A stretch of DNA of 19,119 nt from an uncultured Candidatus Methylacidiphilales bacterium (GTDB lineage: Bacteria; Verrucomicrobiota; Verrucomicrobiia; Methylacidiphilales; CALFVM01): assembly GCA_937928665.1 (NCBI GenBank), contig CALFVM010000211.1, positions 1 through 19,119 on the forward strand. The letters are read 5' to 3'. Position numbers and translations under genes: made by a program. Below, one piece after another: positions 1 through 7,994 of this stretch (positions are counted from its first letter, which is position 1; each line of letters opens with the position of its first letter). A model generated the notes under the pieces. It made no database searches, had not been told where the DNA came from, and was given only the letters and a program-made list of their open reading frames with translations.

Positions 1-81
1 CCTCTGCTACGTTCCCCTGCTTGCGTGAGACCAACCCCTTGAAAAAGGCCCAAGACATCACCCCAACGCCCTCCGCCATCT

Positions 82-372
82 ATGTCCGAGACCTCTTTTC
101 CTCTCACCGGCCCCCATCTCCGCGATGCCAAAGCCCGCGCCCAACTCCTCCGGCCCTCCGTCCGCCTCGGCAAAGCCGGCCCCGACACCGCCTTTCACCG
201 CGCCCTCGCCCTGGAACTCGACCTCCGCTCCCTCGCCAAAATTAAGTTCGACCACTTCAAAGAAGATCGCAAAACCCTCGCTCCGCAAATCGCCTACGAG
301 GCCAACGCGCAGATCATCCTCTTCGTCGGCAACACCCTTACCCTCTATCGGCCCAAGGCAACCCACACCTAG
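82..372 (+). CDS. yhbY: YhbY-type CRM-domain RNA-binding protein
   Basis: A 96-residue protein made of a single CRM (YhbY) domain, the usual size for this family. The GxxG loop that contacts RNA is visible as GKAG after 'RPSVRL', matching the 'KPVVLLGSNG' region of E. coli YhbY. The C-terminal strand 'GNTLTLYRP' is close to the family's 'GKTLVLYRP'. Between them lies the typical helix-rich stretch ending 'LAKIKF'. YhbY proteins associate with the pre-50S ribosomal subunit and act in ribosome assembly in the cytoplasm. The ATG at 82 is chosen because it leaves only a short lead before the domain. No Shine-Dalgarno sequence is seen before it. Longer open frames on both strands here are Pro/Arg-rich shadows. 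The gene stands alone, upstream of a tRNA gene on the same strand. Family recognition is firm; the exact start is less so. Confidence 0.88.
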   Translation: MSETSFPLTGPHLRDAKARAQLLRPSVRLGKAGPDTAFHRALALELDLRSLAKIKFDHFKEDRKTLAPQIAYEANAQIILFVGNTLTLYRPKATHT

Positions 373-478
373 CCTGACAAGAACCAAGCCCCCACCGCCG
401 CGCCATCCATTCAACATCTCATCCACAACATTCGCATTGCCTCACCGCCATTTTAAGGCACGATTTTCAATCTTCACA

Positions 479-552
479 CGGGCTGTAGCGAAGCTTGGTA
501 TCGCGCGTGTTTCGGGTACAAGAGGTCCCGGGTTCAAATCCCGGCAGCCCGA
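479..552 (+). tRNA. tRNA-Pro (anticodon CGG)
   Basis: A full cloverleaf can be folded by hand. The acceptor stem is CGGGCTG (479-485) with CAGCCCG (545-551). The D stem is GCGA/TCGC around the loop AGCTTGGTA. The anticodon loop TTCGGGT (511-517) has CGG at 513-515, and the variable loop is five bases. The T stem CCGGG/CCCGG encloses TTCAAAT. The C1-G72 pair, A73 (552) and G37 after the anticodon are typical of bacterial proline tRNAs. The 3' CCA is not encoded (TTC follows) and must be added enzymatically. The anticodon stem CGTGT/ACAAG has one mismatch, G28 with A42. Confidence 0.93.
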
Positions 553-595
553 TTCGATCGAGAAGCCCATTTCCACCTCCCCGTCAGCTTATCCC

Positions 596-1105
596 TTAAG
601 CGACCGAACGATTCGAATCTATGAGCTGCGCCTTCCGAATACTTTCCGGATTGGTCAACTCCTCAATCAAACTTTCCTTCGATGTCCGGAACCGCTTCAC
701 AATGACCTGAGCCAGTTGAAAGGTGAAATCCGCCGCAGCGTCCGGCTTGGAACTGATAAAATACCGGAACTTATCGTTCGAAATTTCCAACGTCTTCACC
801 TGGGTCAGCGTCCGGACCGAGGCCGTGGCAATGCCGGGATCGAACAAGTTCATCTCTCCAAAAAACTGCCCGGCGGAAAGATGCCCAAGATGAATATCTT
901 TCTTATCCGCCAAATGATGAAAAACTTCGACCTCTCCCGCTACCACCAGGAAGAACGTATTCTGAAACTTGCCTTGCTCCAGGATAAGCGTGTCCTGCGG
1001 ATAGGTGTTACTGACAAAAAAGAGATCAAGCAGGCGGACGAAATCTTCGTCAAACCCGCGGAATAACGTCATCCGACTGACATCAACAAAAGCCAGATCG
1101 TCCAT
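596..1105 (-). CDS. Stand-alone cyclic-nucleotide-binding-fold protein (no DNA-binding domain)
   Basis: A 169-residue protein that is essentially one cNMP-binding (CAP_ED) beta-barrel. Visible landmarks are the N-terminal helix 'LFRGFDEDFVRLL', the strand and turn 'LILEQGKFQNTFFLVVAGEVEV' and the phosphate-binding cassette 'GQFFGEMNLF'. The tail after about residue 125 is too short for the Crp/Fnr winged helix, so this is not a transcription factor by itself. Ligand-binding residues are only partly kept: after FGE the family usually has an Arg that contacts the cyclic phosphate ('RTASV'), and here that position reads 'IATASV', with Ala. It may therefore bind no cyclic nucleotide, or an unusual ligand. 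The gene lies 165 bases downstream of cassette gene A on the same strand and could be separately transcribed. No Shine-Dalgarno precedes the ATG at 1105. The role is unknown; a regulatory or scaffold function is only inferred. Confidence 0.8.
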   Translation of the reverse strand: MDDLAFVDVSRMTLFRGFDEDFVRLLDLFFVSNTYPQDTLILEQGKFQNTFFLVVAGEVEVFHHLADKKDIHLGHLSAGQFFGEMNLFDPGIATASVRTLTQVKTLEISNDKFRYFISSKPDAAADFTFQLAQVIVKRFRTSKESLIEELTNPESIRKAQLIDSNRSVA

Positions 1106-1121
1106 GGCGCGAAGCTACCGG

Positions 1122-1134
1122 GCCGAACATCGGC
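1122..1134. repeat. Short perfect inverted repeat upstream of the cNMP-fold gene
   Basis: GCCGA-ACA-TCGGC is a perfect 5-bp inverted repeat with a 3-base centre, 17 to 29 bases before the start codon of the minus-strand gene starting at 1105. It could be a small leader hairpin or a half-site pair for a regulator. It is short enough in GC-rich DNA to be chance. Confidence 0.25.
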
Positions 1135-1270
1135 GGCAAGGGGAAGTTTCAACCCTGCCTCCACCTTGAGCACCTGGGACAATGGGCCTCTCCATCGGCG
1201 AGACCTGCGATTGCCCCCGTGCACAACAAAACGGTCCGCCTGTGCCCACGACCAGATTTTCGGCGAAGCG

Positions 1271-4200
1271 TTAGCGAGTTTCCCGACGCACCACCCAGAG
1301 TCGCGGGGTGAAGTCCCGTGGATCCGTCGGCTTTTCTTTCTCGACAACCAGCCGGGTCCAGCTCTCCGAAAGCACCAAATCATCCGGATCGGAATGACCG
1401 GGTCCCGAGTTGCTCACACCCGGTCGACGTGCGCCCTCATCGCGGATGGTTTGGACGACGATGTGAAGGGTGAACGCATTGGCCGAGGTGGAGGCTTGGT
1501 TGGCGAGGAGGACAAGCGGGGCGTTGAGGAAAAGACCCGAAGCAAGGTGCGAGCCCGGGAAATGATTGTAGTCGGAGAATTGGCCCTCAATCCGGCCATC
1601 GGAGTTCACAACGGGCGGATACGCTGAGGCCCGCGGGTTGAGGGCGGTATGAAAATGGCGCAACTCCGCGCCATAATTGTAATTGAGTGCCAGATCGCTC
1701 ACCCGATGCCGTAAGGGAAAAAGAGCAAATCGGGTGGCAAAATGACGGGGTGCCGTCTGAGCGGAGCCGGTCAGGCTTTGGAAATCAAGCCATTCATCGG
1801 AGGTGAAGCGTCCGCGCAGGAAGCCGTCGTTCTCGTTAAGTTTTTTGATCTGCCCGTCCCCGTCAAGTTCCAGCTCTTTTCTTCCGTCGCTGCCAAAGGT
1901 GAGAAGACGGCTGTGAAGCGAGTCGTCCGCTCCCACGTTGGCGAAGGCGGTTTGGTAATACGGAGGCGACTGGGCCACGCCCATCCCCGCCATCCACGTA
2001 AACATGCCGGGCGCAAAGGTGTTGTAGCCCGGAGAAAAAGGTGCCCAAGTTCCAAACCCGATTGCCCGCGACGGCGTGAAATCTCCGCCCACGGTGGCAA
2101 CCCAGGCGGGCCAGCCGCGGGGCAATGAGGCAAAGGGAGACGCCAAGCGGTCGAGAGGTTCCCCGGGGATCTTCCGGTCGGTTTCGGCGAGCTGTTTGCT
2201 GAAGGCGTGTTCATTGCCGAAGGCGTTTCGACGCCAGCCTCCAGCAGAGGGATGCCAGATCACGCGGGCGGGTAGTTGGGACGGATCGACTTCTTTTTTC
2301 AGCTCTTCTTGGGTGCCGTGAGCTCCCTGCCGGATGACCATGTAGCTCTCGTGCGCGAGGGCACTGTTGACGTTCCAGGTGCCCAGGCGTGGTGTTTCCG
2401 GCGTGTGCGATGGACCGGCACCTTTTTCCCAGTCGGCTCGGGAGATCGGACGACCGGTGGCAGGATGAATCAAGGCACCGGGGGTGAAGAGGTCCAGCAG
2501 CATACGCATCGGGGGACCGTTTTTCGGGGAGTTGAGGAGAAACTCGTTGGTGCCATGGGCTTCTGTGAGAAGGATGGGGAAGTTGGGCAGCCCGGAATGG
2601 ACCAAGCCAATCTCGCCGATGCTGGTCATCATCGCGGCGCGGGGAGCACCCGCAAACAGCCCGCGTAACGATTTACCGTGCAGGGCGTCGCTGTCGGTTT
2701 TCAACGCTTTGATCTCAGGAAGACTCGTCACCTCCAACGTTTCAATGTGGGCATCACGCGAAACTCGGGCCGACTTGAAACCCGGCGGAATGCGCCCGAG
2801 TGCTTGTGCCACTTCATCCAGCCACTTGCCATCGTCTTTGGTTGTAAATTGGCGGGATTCCAGGGGAAAGGTGTCGAGCTGGAGTGCCGCGAAATTTTTA
2901 AGCAGGCCACCCGGTTTGGCCTGGGCCATGAAAGATTCTTCTTCCTGACCGGCCTGCACCGCAGCAGACAGAAAAGGAATCTGGCGGGTCATTGATTGGT
3001 AGCCAATGCCATGGGGTGACATGCCTTGCCACGACCGCTGAGCCGGGTTGATGGCGATCTGTTGCCCGAGGCGAAATCCTTTACTCTCGGGTTCCCGATT
3101 GAGTGTGGCGAACCGGTGCCCGGTGCCCGGATCAGGCGCGTTTTCCGAAGGTGCTTTTTCGGAGATGCCGTCTGCTCCGCCGTGTCGCCAGACATGGCCC
3201 GTTGTGCCGTAGAGATGGCCGCGGAGATTGGGCTCGTAGTCCGGGCGGGCATCGGTTGCACCTGTGCGGTGACCCAGGGCGGGATCCAGGGCATAGACCG
3301 ATTCAAAGACAGCCCGCCAGCGCAGAGAGAGGATAAAGTCAGTGAAATCTTGGAATTCATCCGCCTCCATTTTCTGTGGCGGATGCGTTTTCCAATCCCA
3401 ACCCATCATCTCCAACCGGTGCAGCAGATTTTCTTCGCCCGGCTTTTTCTCTGGGACCGTGAACCAACCGACGGCCCGAAAGCCATGTGCCGCGGAGATC
3501 CTGGCGTAATCGGCCAGGGTGTTTCCACCGAAGGCTTTTTCATCTGGGCCTAGCTTCAGCAGTCCGGTGTTGCGAGCGCTCTGGGCCATCGCCCACCACG
3601 GAATCGGATTTTGAGCCGAACCCGGGTGGCGCACCGGCACCTTGTGCCAGAGTCCGTTTCCATCCCGGATTTCCCAGCCAGCGATACGGAGCGCGGTCGC
3701 ATACGTTTTTTCCCACAGGGTGCGCACGGGCACAAGGCCGAGCGGAAAAACCACAGCTTCTCCCAGAACGCGGACGCTGCCGGGCTGGTCCTTGCCGGTT
3801 TCGGGCACTGCCGCGTATAAACCCTGCAGTGGCCTGGTCTGGGGACCGCTAACCACCTGGGCACCCGGCGGCAAAGTTCCCCAGCTGTAATTTAAAGTAA
3901 CCGTGCCGTTAAAAACACGCGTGGCAAAAGGATCGGGATTGACGAAGGCAAGAGCCACGTCGAGAAGGACGTGAGAGGTGTAGAATTCAAGATTCCGGCC
4001 GTTGTGGATGTAAGTGAAATTTCCAGAGGCGTCGCGGGCGAGGAGGATTTCGGGATTGAGGAGGTCCTCCCTCGGTAGAAGCCAAAGGGCGGAGCGGGCG
4101 CGGGTGGCTACTTCCGCCACGTAGGGAATGGAACGGTGGCCGACAAGGCCGCGGCTTTCATCAATCAATGGGGGCTGGTTGTCGGCCAGGGTGTATTCGA

Positions 4201-5833
4201 CCATGTTGACGAGCATTTGCAGAGCTGCCGCCTCGCCGTTGGCGTCGCGGGCGGGATTTCCGGTGCCAGCAAAGCGATTGAGGGAGCGGAGAAAACTTTG
4301 CGCCCTTCCGCCGGAGGCGACCAAACCAGGTTCGTAAGCGGCGTGATATTTCGGATCGCGCAGGCGGTGCCAAAGGTCTGATGAGCGCAACAGGTCAGGA
4401 TTGCCGCCGGCTCCAGCCGCTGCGCGATGCTGGGTGAGGAATTTAACCAGGTCAATTTTGGGATGACCAAGCGGGTCGCGTTCTTCCTCGTAGCCGTAAG
4501 TGGTGAGGGCGGATTGAATGGTGCGCAGGAAGGCGGCTTCGGCGATGCGGGAGGCGGGCAGGTCAGCGGTGGCAATGGCTGGGTCGAGCAAGGAGAAGGC
4601 TTCTTCGGGATGTTGCAAGTGGGGGAAAGTGCCATCGAGGGCCAGCTTGGCGCGGGAGGCGAGGAGATCGGAAAAGCTCACCCATCCGCCGGCGGCAGAC
4701 ACAAGCGGGCGCACCGCCTCGACGTAATCCCAATCCACCAATGAGTGATCTGCCGCGGCTGGCGGTTCATCGCCGATCCAATCGAGCCAAAGGGCGCGCA
4801 GGGATGCACCCACAACCGAAGGCACCGCCACGTCCTGCGATCCGTCAGCACGTCCTCCGGGGCCGGGCAGCAGAGATTCGATGTCCTTACGCAACCGGAT
4901 GGAGGGATTTTGCGATGATTGATGGAAATAGGAGCCGGTGCCCAGAGCCGTTGCATCGGCATCGCCGGTAAGGGCAAAGGCCCGATGCGTGCGCCACGGT
5001 CGCGAGGCCCGGTGAAGATGGATTTTGGTGTTCTCCACATCCACCCAATACGCATAGCGGCCGATCATTTGATTCGCCGGGCCCGGTGGTCGCGTGGGAT
5101 CTTCCAGCACAGGAAGCCATTGCACATAAACCGGGCGATCGGTGGCCGGCTCGCCCGGTCGAAAGGTAAAGGCGCCCTCCATCCCAACTTCCGGAAATCT
5201 ACCCTCACGATCTTTTTCCCGGCGTGGAAAAGCCGGCGGTACTACGGCACCGGACAGATAATATTCTCCGGGACGGAAAGGGTTGTGGGGAGTGTTGATG
5301 TTGAAAAGGACAGCCGGATTGTAGTCGGGGTTGGGAAGCTCCGGTGCTCCGTTTGTGGTAAGCCCCAGATAGGGGGTGGCCGGAGCAAACCACTTGCGGG
5401 AATAAAGCGGAATCCAGCGCGGATTCGCCGCCCTGTTGGAATAGAAGGGAGCGAATGGATCCCGAAAGAAAGGACGATTTTGAAACGGCATGGCAAAGGC
5501 GGTCTGTCCTGTTTCTGTGCCGCGATTGTAGGGCACGTCGTAACGCAGAATTTCCATCAGCCCGGGCGCCGCTGTCATACTGGCTTTCGCCTGGCCCGCC
5601 GGTGCGGTTGCGGCACTCATTCCTTCATAGAGCTTGGCCAAGGCTTCCTGAACGGCGAGGTCGGTCAGGTGGGAGGTGCTGACCAGGTGCAACTGCTGGC
5701 GAGCGTGGCGGCTCTGCTCCCGCACCAAGGCAAAGAAAAGAACGCTCACCGCCACAAGCCCGGCAATCAGACCGAGGACGAGCACCAGAGCAAAGCCCCG
5801 GGAGTGAGGTGCGTTCCGGGTGAGCCCTTTCAT
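1271..5833 (-). CDS. Verru_Chthon cassette protein A: giant GspK-like minor pseudopilin
   Basis: A 1520-residue protein with a type IV prepilin-like N-terminus. It has a basic leader ending 'HSRG' (G13), then a hydrophobic helix 'FALVLVLGLIAGLVAVSVLF' (about 14-33) followed by charged residues. Position +5 of the mature helix is Leu, not Glu. This is the hallmark of GspK, the tip subunit of type II secretion pseudopili. Around residues 257-275 'YWVDVENTKIHLH' resembles the GspK signature 'V-DE-GK-N-N'. The remaining ~1200 residues are Trp/Pro-rich and I recognise no other domain; ordinary GspK proteins are about 320 residues. The ATG at 5833 is chosen because it overlaps the stop of gene C as ATGA, whereas the longer open frame to 5998 would lie inside gene C. 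It matches what I recall of the TIGRFAM family Verru_Chthon cassette protein A. Predicted location is the inner membrane and periplasm, as the tip of a pseudopilus. The tip role is inferred. Confidence 0.85.
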   Translation of the reverse strand: MKGLTRNAPHSRGFALVLVLGLIAGLVAVSVLFFALVREQSRHARQQLHLVSTSHLTDLAVQEALAKLYEGMSAATAPAGQAKASMTAAPGLMEILRYDVPYNRGTETGQTAFAMPFQNRPFFRDPFAPFYSNRAANPRWIPLYSRKWFAPATPYLGLTTNGAPELPNPDYNPAVLFNINTPHNPFRPGEYYLSGAVVPPAFPRREKDREGRFPEVGMEGAFTFRPGEPATDRPVYVQWLPVLEDPTRPPGPANQMIGRYAYWVDVENTKIHLHRASRPWRTHRAFALTGDADATALGTGSYFHQSSQNPSIRLRKDIESLLPGPGGRADGSQDVAVPSVVGASLRALWLDWIGDEPPAAADHSLVDWDYVEAVRPLVSAAGGWVSFSDLLASRAKLALDGTFPHLQHPEEAFSLLDPAIATADLPASRIAEAAFLRTIQSALTTYGYEEERDPLGHPKIDLVKFLTQHRAAAGAGGNPDLLRSSDLWHRLRDPKYHAAYEPGLVASGGRAQSFLRSLNRFAGTGNPARDANGEAAALQMLVNMVEYTLADNQPPLIDESRGLVGHRSIPYVAEVATRARSALWLLPREDLLNPEILLARDASGNFTYIHNGRNLEFYTSHVLLDVALAFVNPDPFATRVFNGTVTLNYSWGTLPPGAQVVSGPQTRPLQGLYAAVPETGKDQPGSVRVLGEAVVFPLGLVPVRTLWEKTYATALRIAGWEIRDGNGLWHKVPVRHPGSAQNPIPWWAMAQSARNTGLLKLGPDEKAFGGNTLADYARISAAHGFRAVGWFTVPEKKPGEENLLHRLEMMGWDWKTHPPQKMEADEFQDFTDFILSLRWRAVFESVYALDPALGHRTGATDARPDYEPNLRGHLYGTTGHVWRHGGADGISEKAPSENAPDPGTGHRFATLNREPESKGFRLGQQIAINPAQRSWQGMSPHGIGYQSMTRQIPFLSAAVQAGQEEESFMAQAKPGGLLKNFAALQLDTFPLESRQFTTKDDGKWLDEVAQALGRIPPGFKSARVSRDAHIETLEVTSLPEIKALKTDSDALHGKSLRGLFAGAPRAAMMTSIGEIGLVHSGLPNFPILLTEAHGTNEFLLNSPKNGPPMRMLLDLFTPGALIHPATGRPISRADWEKGAGPSHTPETPRLGTWNVNSALAHESYMVIRQGAHGTQEELKKEVDPSQLPARVIWHPSAGGWRRNAFGNEHAFSKQLAETDRKIPGEPLDRLASPFASLPRGWPAWVATVGGDFTPSRAIGFGTWAPFSPGYNTFAPGMFTWMAGMGVAQSPPYYQTAFANVGADDSLHSRLLTFGSDGRKELELDGDGQIKKLNENDGFLRGRFTSDEWLDFQSLTGSAQTAPRHFATRFALFPLRHRVSDLALNYNYGAELRHFHTALNPRASAYPPVVNSDGRIEGQFSDYNHFPGSHLASGLFLNAPLVLLANQASTSANAFTLHIVVQTIRDEGARRPGVSNSGPGHSDPDDLVLSESWTRLVVEKEKPTDPRDFTPRLWVVRRETR

Positions 5834-6606
5834 GAGCGGTCGGGGCGCCACGAATCCAGTGGGATGATCAGTGCAAAGGTCGCACCCCGAGACTGACCGG
5901 GCCTTGGCTGAAAGGTGAGGCGCACCTGCAAGGCCCGCGGAAGACTTCGCACCTCTTCCCACCGGCTGCCCAAATTGCGGAGGTCGGGGCCCAGGCACTC
6001 GACCTCGAAGGTTTCAATATCGGCAAGCAAGGGTGCTTTCTGCGCCGCAGCGCGGGCTTTGGTCAATTGGGTGCTTTGGAGCCATTCGCCCGCCGAGCCA
6101 CTCATCCAGGCAGGAGTCAGAGCGGCCAGTCGCTGGGCGTTGAGGGAATGATTAGCCGAAACGGCGGAGCCTTGGGGTGGAGCGGCCTCCGAGTCGTAAG
6201 CCGCATGGTAAGCCGTGCGGATAACTTCCCGGCTCTCCGGATCCCAGGAATATTCAACATGGCGGTAGTAGCCCTGCCGATGCAAACCAACGATGCGAGC
6301 CTCCGTGCGCACGGCTGCCAGAACTACTTTGTCTGGCGCGGTCTGGAGCGTGAACCGGGCGGGCAAAGATTCAGCCGTCGGCGACACCCCACCCAAGTCA
6401 TCCCTCAGGCATTCCAGGAGACGGTTGACCGATTCGTGGGTTTCAAGACTGTGCGTGCTGTGGGCGATTCCCGTGACGGTGGCACCGGTCATATTCACGA
6501 CCAGAGCAACGAGAAGTAAAGTCAGCGCCATGGACACCAGGACTTCGAGCAGACTGAATCCGCCTTTTCGCAAGGGGATCGAAAGGGAACGCTTGGGAGT
6601 GGTCAC
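5830..6606 (-). CDS. Verru_Chthon cassette protein C: GspJ-like minor pseudopilin
   Basis: A 258-residue prepilin-type protein. The leader ends 'LRKGG' (cleavage expected after G16), and the mature end 'FSLLEVLVSMALTLLLVALV' has Glu at +5, the canonical N-methylation and assembly residue. The soluble part ends with 'LPRALQVRLTF' (about 220-230), like the 'W...LP..V.v.l' strand near the C-terminus of GspJ. The GTG at 6606 is chosen because it overlaps the TGA of gene B as GTGA. The longer ATG frame to 6717 would run through gene B and place an unlikely 50-residue leader before the prepilin motif. Its own stop overlaps the start of gene A (ATGA). It is expected to be processed by a prepilin peptidase encoded elsewhere, then to join B, D and A in a pseudopilus tip. 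That assembly is inferred from order and motifs. Confidence 0.87.
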   Translation of the reverse strand: MTTPKRSLSIPLRKGGFSLLEVLVSMALTLLLVALVVNMTGATVTGIAHSTHSLETHESVNRLLECLRDDLGGVSPTAESLPARFTLQTAPDKVVLAAVRTEARIVGLHRQGYYRHVEYSWDPESREVIRTAYHAAYDSEAAPPQGSAVSANHSLNAQRLAALTPAWMSGSAGEWLQSTQLTKARAAAQKAPLLADIETFEVECLGPDLRNLGSRWEEVRSLPRALQVRLTFQPRPGQSRGATFALIIPLDSWRPDRS

Positions 6607-7037
6607 GGGACGTTCCGGCCTCGTGCGCTGGCGCGCTGCAGGACCACTGAGAAACGTTCTTGCGATTGGAAGGTGCCAATCTCCACCCGGACAGCTTCGA
6701 GGTGGTGCCCCGGCCAATGCAGAGGAGCGGCCGGGCGGAATGAGAGTTCAAAAACGGCGTCTTCCTCCGGAACGATTTGCCCGCTGCGATCCGAGTGAAG
6801 TCGGATCTCTGTCGTGAGAGGACCGCGCACGGGAAAATCAGGGTCCAGAATCCAGCGCGCCCGCACATTCTGAAGCACGAGGGCAGTTTGGTAGTCCGTT
6901 TGGATACCGCTTGTTTGCTGAATGCTACTGCTCAAAAGACCCATCACCGAGAGGCCGGCGACGGCGACGACGCTCAGGGCCAGCAGGACTTCAACGAAGG
7001 AAAGGCCGGATGAGGAAGGGGGGCGGGGCGGGGTCAT
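6603..7037 (-). CDS. Verru_Chthon cassette protein B: GspI-like minor pseudopilin
   Basis: A 144-residue prepilin-type protein. A Pro/Ser-rich leader 'MTPPRPPSSSG' precedes the hydrophobic helix 'LSFVEVLLALSVVAVAGLSV'. Expected cleavage is after G11, leaving Leu at +1 instead of the usual Phe/Met and Glu at +5 (E16). The size and position, second of four, fit GspI, the small minor pseudopilin that nucleates the J-K tip complex in type II secretion. The ATG at 7037 overlaps the TGA of gene D as ATGA and is preferred over the ATG at 7055, which would add six residues inside gene D. The stop overlaps the GTG of gene C. The soluble domain is a short beta-rich region with no other motif I recognise. 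It matches the description of Verru_Chthon cassette protein B. Confidence 0.86.
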   Translation of the reverse strand: MTPPRPPSSSGLSFVEVLLALSVVAVAGLSVMGLLSSSIQQTSGIQTDYQTALVLQNVRARWILDPDFPVRGPLTTEIRLHSDRSGQIVPEEDAVFELSFRPAAPLHWPGHHLEAVRVEIGTFQSQERFSVVLQRASARGRNVP

Positions 7038-7990
7038 GGAGCATTTTTCACCCAACGGGCCAGGGCATCCGGTCCGCCGAAGTGAACGGTGGTTTGGAGC
7101 TCAGCGTGCCTTTCGATTTCCAGAGTGATGGCCGTGTTCCCTTCCCAGTAAACTTGCATCCGGCCGGTTGAATCAAACTCGATCCACGGCACATCGTGAT
7201 ACGCAAGCTGCGAGATTTCGTCCCGGGAGAAATGGAGGATGGGGACGTCTCGGGGCCAATAGGTGCCGGCGGGTTGCCACTGCTGGGATTGGGGATCGTA
7301 GACGCGGGCAGAGGCAGGCAGAGGACGCCGGACCAGCCTGGGACTGTCCGGCCAAGGGGTCCGGAAGTAATCCTCGGGGTACGGAGAGCTGGGGCAGGTG
7401 CCACTGCCTGGATGAGATTCTCCCTCCACCCAAAAGGTAAAAGGCCGGAATCCATTTTCGCGGGCGAAAAGCTCGGGCCCCTGTTGGGCAAAGCGGTCGA
7501 GAAGTTCGGAATGGAGACGCAACGAGCGATTCAGCATCTTATCGAAACGCACCGGCTTGCGGGCCACCCTCTGCCAACGCCCAACCAGTTCCCATGGCAG
7601 GCCCGGTGCGGTGACAGGGAGGCGCTCGAGAGCATCGCCACCGCGCAGGCTATGGCCGTTGGCCGGACTTTGCCAGGTGACGGATCTTTCCGCGGCGGGA
7701 GGAATGACGAACTGGAAAAGAGCACATTCCACGTAGGGCTCACCCTCACTGGGTGCTTGATCTGGTCGGGAGAGCGACTCAGGAATAAAGACAACCCGGG
7801 TGGGGCTGCGATGCTGGAGTGCCCGCATCCGGGCTTCCCGCAGCAGGGAGTGAAGTTCGCGGGATCCCATTTCCAGAGCGCGATGGTTGGTATCGGGCAA
7901 CGAACTCTGGGCGGCAAGGCCCAGCACGATGGTGCCGATGACCATGACAGCCAAAAGTTCCGTCAACGAAAAAGCCGCCCGCGAGTTCAT
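7034..7990 (-). CDS. Verru_Chthon cassette protein D: GspH/FimT-like minor pseudopilin
   Basis: A 318-residue prepilin-type protein. The very short leader 'MNSRAA' is followed by 'FSLTELLAVMVIGTIVLGLA'. Cleavage is expected after A6, an Ala variant of the usual Gly, and Glu lies at +5 (E11). The next segment 'ELHSLLREARMRALQHRSPTRVVF' is the GspH/FimT pattern, in which a helix is followed by a strand carrying 'R-A'. The protein is nearly twice the length of E. coli GspH because of a long insert rich in Pro and Trp (about 70-260). It starts 4 bases after the stop of the giant secreted protein and overlaps gene B by ATGA, so it heads the cassette. No clear Shine-Dalgarno precedes the start, which suggests coupling to upstream translation. 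It corresponds to Verru_Chthon cassette protein D. Confidence 0.86.
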   Translation of the reverse strand: MNSRAAFSLTELLAVMVIGTIVLGLAAQSSLPDTNHRALEMGSRELHSLLREARMRALQHRSPTRVVFIPESLSRPDQAPSEGEPYVECALFQFVIPPAAERSVTWQSPANGHSLRGGDALERLPVTAPGLPWELVGRWQRVARKPVRFDKMLNRSLRLHSELLDRFAQQGPELFARENGFRPFTFWVEGESHPGSGTCPSSPYPEDYFRTPWPDSPRLVRRPLPASARVYDPQSQQWQPAGTYWPRDVPILHFSRDEISQLAYHDVPWIEFDSTGRMQVYWEGNTAITLEIERHAELQTTVHFGGPDALARWVKNAP

Positions 7991-7994
7991 GCGT

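Noticed and set aside
125..1066. A 313-codon open frame on the plus strand running across yhbY, the tRNA and the cNMP-fold gene
   Set aside because: It is Pro/Arg/Ser-rich, overlaps three better-supported features including a tRNA, and shows no domain.
4919..5896. A 325-codon plus-strand open frame antisense to the 5' part of gene A
   Set aside because: It lies opposite a coding strand with clear prepilin and GspK-like motifs. Its translation is low-complexity and matches nothing; long antisense frames are expected in GC-rich DNA.
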